DNA from: Aaosphaeria pasadenensis
Lineage: Eukaryota; Ascomycota; Dothideomycetes; Pleosporales
Assembly: GCA_022813625.1 (NCBI GenBank)
Contig: JAKLMB010000037.1
Location: 124,001-188,000, forward strand
DNA: 64,000 nt
Direction: 5' to 3'
Shown: one piece after another, positions 12,056 through 23,600 of the stretch
How positions within the stretch are numbered: the stretch's first letter is position 1
How the letters are laid out: every line of letters starts with the position of its first letter
The notes under the pieces: model-generated
Told to the model about the DNA's origin: nothing
The model's input: the letters and a program-made list of their open reading frames with translations, nothing else
The model's database searches: none
Position numbers and translations under genes: made by a program

Positions 12056-14792
12056 TTATGCTAAATATCTATAAGAGTCAATACTGGCCCCGTCGATGCG
12101 TTCCAGATATTCGCGTTCTATAAGCGATTCGATTCGTTTTTTGATCATCCCGACCTCGGGTTTGAACTGGTTCACAAGCTGGCTAAGGGTTTCGAGTACG
12201 AGCTGTTGATGCGGAAGTTCTTTTCTTTGTCTAGAGTACTGTCAGCACCGTTGATATGAATAAGGATTGCATGAGTAACATACTTCATGATCCGAACAAT
12301 GGCGGCCTCGATACAGAAGCCTCTCGAATCATCATTCTTCTTCTCGGTTTCGCGCCGTTCGCGGTCATTTTCAACCTTGTTACCGCTCGAAACCACGCCG
12401 ACTTTGATCTTGACAAACTTCCCGTTAAACCCTTCATTGAAAAAGAATTTATCGGTAGGCTTGACATCCTTGGACATTGGCTCCTTAACAAGGATGCGTG
12501 TTTTTGGTGCTACTGCCAGAGACTGCAGGTTGCGTATCAAATCAGGTTGAGGAATGTTTGTCTGTGCTTGAATCTCCTCGAAGGTCAAGTATTGATCCGG
12601 GGGCAAATCGTTGAAGAGCAACAAAACAATCATACCGAACGTCGACACGTTCAGATCATGTCGTCGCTCCTTGAATGAGCCATCTTTTTGAGGAACTCTA
12701 GGGAACACAGCTTTGATATCAGCGGACCCCATTTGCGCAAGCCAGGTGAGCCGGCGACCAGAATGCTTGTCGTTGTAGTACTTCTCAAAACCGCGTCGCA
12801 ACCGGTCTATTGCAGGAGGGAAGTTGGCATGCGGTCGCTTCCCTTCTGTGTCATCGCTCGACCCCATCGTCTCTAACGGCCAAGTCATGCTCGTAAGCAC
12901 ATTGATGGACAGCTCGATACGCTTGGGGTCTTTCTGGCCGAGCCCTTCGATATGTCTCTTAAACCCAGAAGTGAGCTCCTCGGATATCGTCATGTCTTTG
13001 AACATGGCCTCCAACTTGGTGGTGAAGTTGTTGCCGAGGTCCATCTTCATCTTTGATATCATTTGTTTTTCGACCTCGTTGCTGATCGACTTGTTCATGA
13101 GCAAACGACGGCAGAGATGCTTCTTGTAGTATCGCTCGAAGAGATCCCTGTCCTGGATATACCTGAGCAGTATAATAGCCTTGTCCAATACAGCATCCAC
13201 TTCCGACTCCGTCTTTCCCTTGATACCCTTCTTCATATTCTCGTCAATGAAGAGAGAAATGTACTCCGAGGATCGAGGGAAGTTTGGTGAGTTGATGAAG
13301 TCTCCGAAGCTGCGTGTGATAGCACTCTGTAGGGTATTATCCGACTGGAATGCGTCTCTCCAAATCCTGTCAAATTTGTCTTTGAGTTGGAGTACATCTT
13401 CGACCCAGCGAAGGGCTGCAGCCGTCTGTTGGTTGAGGCTTTTCTCCGGCATGGCACCTTTTCCCTTGTCGCCATCGGCTGGAGGAGCTGATACAGGTGC
13501 TGGGGCTTGCGAGGCGACTATTGCAGCATTGCTAATATCTGTACCCATCTCTACTATGCGCTTCTGGATGGCTTGCGTTAATTCCGTCTTTTTGTCGTCA
13601 ACGCGGGAGTTGAGATCGTAGACGAGGCTCAGTTCATCTATACGGTCGTTGTCGATCATAAAGCGGACGCCACTTTCCATTTCTACCACTTCTCGGAGGC
13701 GGTTTGAGATCAGCTCTTCCTCGACGACGTTCTGGATCTTGGGCATGGTTGATTCCATCAAAGTCGACTTGCACCGATCCTCCTCCTCGTATATCCTCCT
13801 ATGTGCAGACCTGCAGTAGCCCCCCGCATCCGACTCTGCAAGTAAGAGTTGCGCTTCTTGGCGATAGAACTCCCTGCTGGTCTGGAGATACGCCTGCTCG
13901 AATGATACGTTGTATAGGCGTTGGTCTTCGGATTCTAGCTTGCTTGCATGTAAGCCGTCCAGCATGTACACACATGACTTGATCAGATGTTTATCAATAA
14001 CATCGCCTGCCCGCTCCATCTGGATCTGACCAAGAATGACGGAATTGAGCAGGTCGAGAATCGAGCGGTCGTAGAGGTCCGAAATGCGGCTGTCGAGGAC
14101 GTCGTCACGGTAGAGAATCATTGCGGTGGCATAGATCGACGGGCGTCGGTGATCTTGACAATAAACCCTATCCTGGGAGCATCAAAATTAGGGAAATGGA
14201 CCACATTGTCTCCAGTAGAAGGTGCATCTTACCATGTACATCAGAACGTCCGCCAACATGCTCTGGCAGACTTGGTGATCGCTCCAGGCCTGTCGCAACC
14301 CCTTCAGGAATCGTTCGCCGACCACGCGCCGCTCACTCGTTGTCATGCCCTCGGGGCTTTCTAGATCTGCCACCAGGTTCGGAGCAATAAGTGCCCTGAT
14401 TGAGGGCAGGACATTCCCGCTCAACCATACATGTTCGCTGTCGCACACACGGTTATACAAATCCTCGCCCTTCTTCCTCAATACCACTCTATATGCATGT
14501 CGGTAAAGTTCTTCGTAGGACAGTCGTGATGCGTTTTTGGTGCGAATTTCTTGGAAGGCCGAGGATATTATGCTCCATGTTTGTTCGAAATCCATATCAC
14601 TATCACCACCGAGTGGCTAGAGGAGCAAGTTATGTTAACAAGTGACTCTCGACGCGAAGCTTAGGAAGGGGAGTGCTGGTCGTACGGAGAGATCGAGGTA
14701 TGTGATCTGAGATTGCAGATGGAGGGAGTGGTACATACGCGTCGGGGCGGGCGAATCCGCTGGCGGCCGCGGCCTGCAATCATGTTGCTCAT
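12056..14792 (-). CDS. CUL3: Cullin-3 scaffold of CRL3 ubiquitin ligases
   Basis: Four exons: 14792..14739, 14616..14233, 14172..12284, 12230..12056, giving 833 residues. The first exon encodes only 18 residues (MSN then a Gly/Arg-rich stretch ending RIRPPRR), a tail style seen in fungal Cul3. Exon 2 carries the N-terminal helices (LSYEELYRHAYRVVL) that bind BTB adaptors. The long exon holds the cullin repeats and the cullin homology domain (DIDNAI-like region replaced by MTWPLET, then the YNDKHSGRRLTW motif). The end has the neddylation segment IVRIMKQRKEL, with Lys776 as the expected Nedd8 site; the intron splits that Lys codon. The winged-helix tail ends SYRYLA. It scaffolds Rbx1 and BTB substrate receptors. 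Start chosen because an in-frame stop lies just upstream and the 18-residue exon matches family N termini. Confidence 0.93.
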
Positions 14793-15393
14793 GTATCAAG
14801 TCTTTCAGTATCACGGCGATATATGAGGAATGGGAGAAGCTCCCTTGAGGATGGGATCGATGGGTGAAGGAGGTGTCGTGTGGAGTGTGTGGTGAAAGGG
14901 ACTGCAGGTTGCTTGATTGGACGGGAAGAATGAATAGGATAGCGGAGTGGAGTGGCACTGGTGGCGCAATGACGTGGGGGGTATGCTCGGTTGTTGCTGT
15001 TGCTGCTATTGCTACTTTTGAATTGACGAAGGAGAGGAAGAGAAGAAGAAGATGAAAGAGGAAGGAAATAGAGTGACAAAGAAGCTATAACTGAATTGAA
15101 GATGAAGGGGAATGGAGGAGGAGTCTCTTGGATCTACTCTTTGGTGGGGTTGGTGACCTGGTGGTGGTCAGTCGTTGGTTGGTTGGCTGAAGTTGACTCG
15201 GAGAAAGGTTGCAGTTGCCGCTTGCAGATGACGAACGTCCGTGCGGAGAATCTTTCTTAACCTTCATTATCGTCATAACGTACAACTACAATCTACTATT
15301 CACTCTCCATCATACTATTATTTCCAGAACACACACAACATACTGGACGTTGTGTAGCTCGTAGCTTATAATTCACACATCATACTTCGAAAA
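14793..15393. other. Shared divergent promoter, cullin-3 / ZIM17
   Basis: About 600 bp between two divergent start codons, with CT-rich stretches as in many filamentous-fungal promoters. No further open frame of note. Confidence 0.5.
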
Positions 15394-16047
15394 ATGGCCT
15401 CACCCGCCCCGTCCTTCCTGAGGTGCCTCCTCCGCTCCTCAGCGCCATCCCTACGCATTGCCCGCACTCCTTCTCCGGCATACATTCCTGTGTCCAGACG
15501 ACCATATCACCTTCCGCGAACGTCAAAAACTCCCTTTCCATACTCTCCTCTGTCCAGATCCTGGTCAATTTCTTCAGTAGCTCGTTGCGAATCTACCACA
15601 TCCCATCCGGCGCAACCAGCTACCTCGACGACCGCCCCCGAAACCCGTCTCGATCGCGACCAAGTACCTGCATATGAGCTCACATTCACTTGCAAGCAAT
15701 GCAGTACTAGATCGTCACATCGCGTTTCCAAGCAAGGATACCACCATGGGACTGTGTTGATCAGCTGCCCTGGTTGCAAGAACAGGCATCTGATCAGCGA
15801 CCATATGAAAATATTCTCCGACAAGCCTCTTACCATCGAGGATCTCATGCGAGAAAAGGGACAACTGGTGAAGAGGGGGTCATTGAGTGCTGAGGGCGAT
15901 GTGGAGTTCTGGGATGATGGGACTACAACTGGCCGCTCGTCGCATTTCCATCCGAACAGCACGACCAAGGCTGATCCAGATGCCCCAGAAGGACGACTGA
16001 CTGAACCGGCGGCTTCACCACAAGATGGAAAAACTGGAGGCAATTGA
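15394..16047 (+). CDS. ZIM17: Zim17/Hep1-type mitochondrial Hsp70 escort protein (DNL zinc finger)
   Basis: Single exon, 217 residues. An Arg/Ser-rich N terminus of about 65 residues without acidic residues looks like a mitochondrial presequence. The DNL-type zinc finger spans about residues 95-160, with zinc ligands Cys100, Cys103, Cys125 and Cys128 (CKQC and CPGC) and the family features GYHHGTV and NRHLISDHM. Zim17/Hep1 keeps mitochondrial Hsp70 soluble and supports protein import and Fe-S assembly in the matrix (known for the family). The C-terminal 40 residues are low-complexity. The family's D-N-L tripeptide is not evident here; D-H-M occupies that part of the domain. Divergent from cullin-3. 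Confidence 0.9.
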   Translation: MASPAPSFLRCLLRSSAPSLRIARTPSPAYIPVSRRPYHLPRTSKTPFPYSPLSRSWSISSVARCESTTSHPAQPATSTTAPETRLDRDQVPAYELTFTCKQCSTRSSHRVSKQGYHHGTVLISCPGCKNRHLISDHMKIFSDKPLTIEDLMREKGQLVKRGSLSAEGDVEFWDDGTTTGRSSHFHPNSTTKADPDAPEGRLTEPAASPQDGKTGGN

Positions 16048-16813
16048 TTCCGAAAATAACGACTAGAAGATGCGCAATCGATTCCCGATACGCATCAACC
16101 AAAAGCATAAATCTACGCCCACTCACATTGAAGGGGCACGCGCACAACGAAACGAAAATACTGTACAATATATGTAAAATACAAATGCCAACCAGGCCAT
16201 AGAATATACCAGCCGATATACTGGACATTCCACTATTCAGATCAACATGCGCCGTTCATTTCTTTTCTCGATATTGTGCATCATCAGAAATTTATATTAT
16301 CTATGCCACTGACCAGTGCTAACATAGCTCGACTCCAAACCAGGAATCGCACCTCATGGAACACAATTGTTCCGTCGGCGACATGATTAATAGCAGGATT
16401 CCAACCATCGGACGCGATCGGAATAGTTCTGTTGCGAGGCTCAGCTTTCTCCAGACTATTGGGGCACCGTGGGTGGCCTGTCCCGAATGAGGCCGATATG
16501 ACATGCGATTCTGAGACCATCTGAGCATTACATTGCTGGCCTTACACAATATATATATATGGACTCCACGAATACTATACATCTACTGGTTGATGCACCT
16601 CATGCAATCACCTTAAGACAGTGCAGCCATATGAATCACCGTCTGCCAACGCCAACTGCATCTCCACAGCTCACGGTCTAACATTGGCCCGTCTGAACCG
16701 TCGGACAGTGATACAAGACATCAATCGCTCGAACCATCCATTCTCAACCCAACCACGACATCACGAGAAAGACAAAACCCAAGACACCAAACCCCCCAAC
16801 CACAACTCCAACC
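16048..16813. other. Intergenic region
   Basis: About 770 bp: 3' flank of ZIM17 and upstream region of the membrane protein gene, including a TATATATATA run near 16550. The frames here carry no motifs. Confidence 0.5.
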
Positions 16814-17467
16814 ATGGCAACAGCAACCGCCCTCGGCCTCACCCTAACCCTGACGCCCCCCCTCCTAACCACCCTCCGCCTAACCCCCCTCCTCACCACC
16901 ACCGCCTCCCTCACCCACGCCTACATGGAGCGCCTAACAACCACATCATTCCTCTCCCCCCCGCCCACCACAACCACAATCTCCCAACTCTCCGCCACCA
17001 CCACCCCATCCCCCGCCCAACGCACCGCCTACGCATCCCTCATCGCGTCAACAGCAGACGTCGCGGTCCCAGCATGGTTCACAAACTTCTTCAACACCGG
17101 CGTCTGGAGCGTCGTCGGGCTCAACACCCTGACCGGCCTCTCCGCAGCCGCGAACATCCTGCTCTTCGGCCACGCGCTCGACGCCCGCGTGAAGAAGTGG
17201 TACGTAGTTGGTTGGGCGGCCGCGGCCGCGCATATGCTGTTCATCCCGCTTGTGCAGGGCAGCGTGGAGGGCATTATCGGTATGGCTGTTAGGCAGGAGG
17301 TCGGCGAAGTACCTGAGGAGTCAAAGGGGACGGAGGGGGGAAAGTTGACGAAGGCGCAGAGCTACTTGAGGGACTGGGCGAATGTGCATACGATTAGGAT
17401 GGTGACTGTTGATGTTGTTGCGTGGGCGGCGTTTGGGGTGGGTGTTGTTGGGGCGTTGACGAAGTAG
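16814..17467 (+). CDS. DUF1772-like small integral membrane protein
   Basis: Single exon, 217 residues, with about four hydrophobic segments: near the N terminus, about 92-118 (AWFTNFFNTGVWSVVGLN region), about 135-155, and about 196-215. The C-terminal NVHTIRMVTVDVVAWAAF stretch resembles the last helix of DUF1772 proteins, a family that includes fungal anthrone oxygenase-like enzymes. The family assignment is from pattern resemblance only. No polyketide synthase or tailoring gene is nearby, so a secondary-metabolite role is not supported. Codon use is extremely C-rich in the first third. It is convergent with UTP20, with stops about 140 bp apart. Confidence 0.6.
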   Translation: MATATALGLTLTLTPPLLTTLRLTPLLTTTASLTHAYMERLTTTSFLSPPPTTTTISQLSATTTPSPAQRTAYASLIASTADVAVPAWFTNFFNTGVWSVVGLNTLTGLSAAANILLFGHALDARVKKWYVVGWAAAAAHMLFIPLVQGSVEGIIGMAVRQEVGEVPEESKGTEGGKLTKAQSYLRDWANVHTIRMVTVDVVAWAAFGVGVVGALTK

Positions 17468-17608
17468 TGTTGGTTGAACAATGTATACATCTTTTCATTC
17501 TATATAAAAATGCTAGCCCATCAAGTAACACCACACCAACATAAATGAAAAACAGAATAAACATCGCAAATGCCAAATGAAAAACAAAACGCCTTCGCTT
17601 TTAACCAA

Positions 17609-20600
17609 CTACCACCCCCTCCTCAACCCCCGGCTCTCAGCCCCCCTCTCCTTCCTCTTAACCTTCTTCCCCTCATGCCTCCTCCTCTTCTCCCTCGCCA
17701 CCTTCTCCGGCTCCACCACCGCCGCGATCTTCCTCTTCTGCCTCCTCTCCTCCCTCCGCTCCTTGATCCCCCTCTGCACGTCGCCAATGACGGCCAGGTA
17801 CTCCTGGCTCCCCATGCGCTTCTGCAGCGTGCGCATGACTTCGCGCGCCTTGTCGATGAGCGCGCGGTACGCGTCGTTGAAGGCTGCGTCGGTGGAGCGG
17901 GGGACCGGCGTGAGCGGGTCGGTGAGGATGGACAGGGTGGTGAGGAGGTGGGGGAGGGAGGGGAGGAGCGGTGGGATGGGCAGGTTGGAGGTTAGAGTTT
18001 CGAGGAGGGTGAGGACGGCGGTTTTCGGGTACAGCGATTGCGACTTCATGATCTTGGTTTCGCGGCGGATCAGGGCGGACAGGCGCGTTATGAGGCGGTG
18101 GATTGCGGTGGGGGGTGTGCGCGTGGTGGTAGTTGTGGTGGAGTCGTCGTTGTCGGAGTTGGGGTTGGCGGCCGCGTCTTCTTCTTCCTCGTCGTCTTCG
18201 TCGTCGTTGTTGTTGTCGTCGCCGGCGGCTTCGTGGACTTTGTGCCAGTTCCAGTTCAGGCCGTTGACGGCGAAGCAGCGGGCGAGGAAAGTCAGGTTGC
18301 GGACGCTTTGTGCGCACAGCTCCTCCGTGACTTCGAAGACGGCCAGGTTGCGCAGGAACGCGTTGGTGAGTTTGATCATGTCGACCTCGGTCAGCTGCAA
18401 TCCGTGCGAGCCGACCAAGGGCACGACAGTCAGGCCGTTATCCTTGTTTGTGGTGGCCACGTCCGCGAAGTACATGCCCATCAGCTTGGCCGCGGTGAGT
18501 TTCACCCAGGCGTGGGGATAGGAGACGCATGTCTGGATGGCGTCCCAGAAATCCTCCGACGAGAATGTCAGATCTGGCGAAGATTTGCAGAGTTTCTGGA
18601 ACACGGTCAAGGAGTAGTAGAGAAGCTCCCAGTCGTCTTCGTCGCGTCGCTCCAAGCTCTCTTCCACAGTGGATTGCAGCTCTGTGAGCACGAATTCCAG
18701 CTCCGATGGCTTGGACTCTGCGACCTCAAAGTAGAGACCCCAGCATTGAATGCCCAGTCGTTTCAACCCACTGTCTTCGTCTTGCTCGAGCCAGGTACGT
18801 AGATCAGACACGAAACCCTTCATCCTCTGGGCATCGGCTCGCTCGAACAGCTTTTTCAGTAGGGCTCCAGCCATGGTGCGGCAATCGCTCGAGTCGTCAT
18901 TCGCCATGGTATGCACAAGAGGAATGAACATCATGCCAAGCACGTCTTGTAGCACGTTGTCTCCGACCTTGGTCAAGATCAGATTGATAGCTTCCATGAC
19001 GGACTGTCTGCCCTCGACGTGGTCGTACCGCAGATTTCGGATCAAGAACTCGAGCTGCTTGGAAAATCTGTTCTTAGCCTGTGGGTACTCCATGAGGAAA
19101 TGGAAGTAGTTGCTTCGAGCAAGATCCCGCGCCGATCGTGTTTGATTTGTCACCATCATAGCAGCTACTCGGTCCATGACCTCGTAGATCTCCGTGATGA
19201 TGATCTTGCGGTTCATGACGGCCTTGACGAAGCCGAAGGTAACACCCTGGCGATCAGGCTCGTCGAGATCGGGAATGATTCGCTTGAGCAGGTGTGCGAC
19301 ATCTCGCTCCTTGACTTCTACGTTGGGCCGTTCGCGCAGAATCGCCGAGATCAGCTTCAGCGATGCTTGGGCAAGTTCGGTGTTGGAAGATGGGGCACCC
19401 TTAATCATGCGAACGCTCTCAGTCACATAAACGGGGCAGTCCTTGTCCAAGCCCTCCAATGGTGTTTTAATGATAGTGGTCAACAGGCGGATTGCCGATA
19501 TTTGGACCTCTTCGTGTCCTTGAACGAGCGCATCACCAATGATAGGCAGGAAGCCTGCGAGGTTCTGGGGTGTCTGGAGCTCTGAATGCTTCTTGAGTAC
19601 GGTACGTAGAACATCGAAGCTGAATCGGGTGATCTTGTAGATATGTGACGACGTTGACCCTCGAGCACCCGACTTGGCAGCGCCCTTGATATTGATAATA
19701 TACCTCTGGCTCTTGGAGTCATCGGACTTGGCTTGAACGGGGGCGGCATTGGTTTTGTAGACTTCCTGAATCAGCTCGTAGCAGAAAATCAAGATATCGC
19801 GGTCCTGAACCGTAGGGTTCTGCAAGATTCCAAGGCCTACACGTCGTAGCAGCTCGTCGATCTTCTGAACCATCTTGGCTGTGATTCTCTCGCACAGTAG
19901 TGACTTTGTCGGCATGATGAGGTCTACCAAATGAGACGGAGTTGCGCTACGCGAAACGATGTCCATCGAATCATAGCTCTTGCTGCTCTTGACCTCCCTC
20001 ATTTTGCTGATATACTCTTCTGCATCCTTCTCCTGGCCCGTGACGCCAAAGATATCATCCATGATGACATCTACGATTTCAGGTAGGCAGTAGTCAAGGT
20101 CTCCGGGCTTCAGCTTGTCTGTTAATTTTACAAGAATGTGGTGCAATGTGAAAGACAGAACGTGAAGCTGATAACCCCTTTGCAATGCGCCCCGGAGTGA
20201 TTTGAGGATGAAACCCAGATACGAAGGACCAGTGAGGAGTGCAATTTCTGACAACGTATTGCGGGACATGTCTCTGGCGTCTTGAGAGCGGCTCTTCAGG
20301 ATCTGACAGATATCAAGAAGAACAGATGGTAGGCGATTCTCCACTTCTTGGGGTGGTAACACCAACAATACCTTAACCACTGCGATCGCAATTGGCACAC
20401 GGAGACTGACAGTAGCCTCATCCTTGTCGTGCAAGAACTTCGTCAAAGGCGGAAGGATATTGTTGGATAGGTCCGTGGTAAGCTTCTCCTGCTGTGGGAG
20501 GGTTTTGGTCAACATCGATTTAGGAATATCGACGTCCATGGCATTTTCATCAGCAGGTTCTTCTTCGCCTTCATCGGCATTCTCGTTCGAATTCTGAGCC

Positions 20601-23600
20601 GTTGTGTAGCCCTTTGCTTGTCCTGCGCGATTGAGAGCATCCATCATGCCTGCAAGCAGCTTAATGACTGTCTTCTGTAGGTCTTCCTTGGTGGTCAGAT
20701 ATCCTATGAATCTCCTCAAGAGCGAACGGAACTGCGGCCACTCAAGCCATTCGGAAAGCGAGGATATCGACTTAATCGCCTCTCCTGCAAGGTTGTGTGC
20801 GCTTTCATCCTCAGCCTTGTTGAATATGAAGTGCTCAATGAGCGGGACGAAGAAATGGGCAATGTTGCCGCTCTTGAGTTCTGATGCGCTTGCTGCAAGT
20901 TTGCGAAGGGCTCGAAGACGCCGGTGGGCTTGGATATGCAGGATATTTCCAAAGAAAGAGGCTTCGTCATCTGGGCCGAGAAGTACGTGCATGTCAGCGA
21001 CCAGTGGCCACTCAGAGTAGGTGCTAATGAGATGGGACAGGACAGCGAGGAATTCATTTCGCACGAGTTCCGAATCCTCACGCATTCCGTTTTGTAGACC
21101 TGGTATGATAGCGGAAGTTAGGAACGGTTTGAAATCTTCCTTGCCAGTTGAAGCGTCAATGAAGCGTCGTAGAGACAACGACGCGCTGTCTCGAATGACT
21201 AGTTCGTCGTTGTCTTTGATGTGGTACAGCATGTTGTAAACGATTGGCTTCCACTGCATCAAGGAAAACTTCTCCCCCTGGTCTTGATTGATGACATTGA
21301 ATGCAGAACTCCTACGATCGAAATCGGGCTCATCGAGTCGTGTTGTAGAGAAAGCATTGAGATCATAGCACAGCTGGGACACTCTATCAAGCTCTGGAGT
21401 GTGGCTTGAAAGCACTTTCAGTACGTCGCAAACCACAGTGCGGGCGGCCCGGTCTTTCACGAAGGCGAACAAGGAGCAAGTAACATCAAGGATACCCTGA
21501 AGTAGCTCGTCAAGGTCTTCGCTGCTGCAACGTGGAATGAACTCGTACAGGATCCTCAGCAGACCAAGCTTGGTATGAGAGCTAACACGCTTGGAGGGCT
21601 GTGTGAGCAGAAAGCAGGCAATCTCAATTAAGCCTCGAGACTCTGTAGATCCAGTAATGTGCGGCGCAATATCAGCAACAGTGTGGACAGCAGACTCCAG
21701 CAACTCTTTACTTGGGCTCTTCTTCAACAGATCGCCGACTTTGGACAGAATGTCGGGTGCATACTTCTGTAATATGTTGGTACGCACGCTATTGTCTTGC
21801 GCTTCTGCCTGACTATCCGCGAGCTTCTCTGCAGTGCCCAGACTGATCAGGGATCGCAGAATCTGATCGAGAACGAATTGTTTCACCTCCTCCTTCGCGG
21901 ATGGCACTTCTAAAGTGTCGATGACCTTTACGAGAATGTCTTGGTTGTATTGAACGAGGAACAGGGCCGTCTTTGGGGACTTGGACCAGGCTCCAAAGAG
22001 TCTGAGTAATCCAGATACCGATTGAGCGGTCTCGATAGGAAGTTGTTGGAGCCTAGGTACAGCCAGTTCTTGGACAATGGCTGGTATGAAGCTGTCCCAG
22101 GGGTGGTCCGGACAATTTTCGAAAAGTATGTTCAAAACATGGAATCCTCGTTGTCGAACAGTCTTAAGCAGCGAAGTCTGTACACCCTCATCTCTAGTGG
22201 TGTTGCTGCCATCGATGGCGGACACTGATGTCAATTGTCGAGAGGCTCTGATGAGACAGTACAGGAGAGGGTCAACAATGGAAGAGACAAACGGAGTCAT
22301 AGTCGTTTTCAAGGTGTTCAGCATATCCTCGAGCATGTTCAGGAGACCAACTTGTTTCCTCAACGTCACTAGGTCTTTCGAGACGAGGTCCTCATTGAGT
22401 TCACCTTCCTCGACAATGGATACATTGCCAATAGGTCCGAAGGCAATGTTAAGGAATTGGCGCACAGCGTCTTGTTCGAATCTTGTCAATGCGATGAACA
22501 CCGCCTTGCGTTTAGCCTCCTGGCCGCGCTTTCCACTAACCACTTTTCCATAAAGTATCCGAAGGATGACGGGAAGAAGATCTGCTCGATGCTCGTTCTG
22601 TAAGTGGCTATCCTCTTTGCTCACGTCCATGAAGACGGAGATCTCCTCTCGGAACCGGGCGTCGTCAAGAAGATTTGAGAGATTCTCCTGGTAGCGAGTG
22701 ATGGCGGGATTCTTCCAGGTCAAGATTGCCTTCAAAGCTGCCTTCTGGATTTCGACGTCTCCGTTTCCTAAAAGAACCAGGAGTGCCTCGTGCACGTCCT
22801 CGGCTTTGTAGAGAACTCTAGGGTTGTTGAATTTTGAGAAAACCGTGAGCATTGCCTTTTGATCCTTCCTTGACCAATGAGACCCATTCGTCTCGGAATC
22901 GTTTCCATCCTGATCCTCCTCAGCAGACTCTTCGGTAGGATGATTCAATGCCCACTGCAAGAGAACTGGCACTAGAAGACGCGATCTTTTCTCAGCGACC
23001 TGTGGAATCGTATTCAACAACCGCAGGGACTGAGCTCGGCTGAAGAGAGTGATAAAAGGAACGTGTGGGTGACGGGATTGGAATGCTGATTTCAATCGCA
23101 GTTCAAGATCGCTGAATGATGCTGCGGTCTGCCGACTCTTTCGTTCAAGGTGCATGAGATTTGTACACTCGAACTCAGACGCATATCGCGGTATTGGTCG
23201 TTCACTCGGAGGGCCTTCTATTGCTTCGTCATTGGTTGACTCCGGTTCGTTGAGCCACTCGAACGAAATCCTGGTAATGTGTCCCTCTCCTTCCTTTGTG
23301 TTACACATTTCCTTTAGTGCAACGCAGGTGTCATCCCAGACTTGAGAGAACTTGACATGCAGCAAACCGAAGCAATATGTTGGGATTGCCTCGCTTACCC
23401 AATCATCGGAGCAGACAGTCGGGTAGGTCTTCGCAAGTTGTCTAATACGCATCGATACTAGACGCGCGGTTTCCAAGGACAAGGGTGTGTCTTCGATCAT
23501 CCTCGCAGTCGCCACAATAGTCTTTTGGTCTTCGCTTTTTGTCGCAAGAAGTTCAAGTATACCAAGTGCCACAAGTCGAAGATCATGGGATGGAGAGCCT

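Noticed and set aside
16814..17467. Secondary-metabolite cluster suggested by the anthrone-oxygenase-like DUF1772 protein
   Set aside because: No polyketide synthase, peptide synthetase or tailoring enzyme nearby; neighbours are housekeeping genes.
17577..18521. 314-codon plus-strand frame
   Set aside because: It is antisense to the UTP20 C terminus, which has strong family conservation; the frame's composition is low-complexity Ser/Arg.
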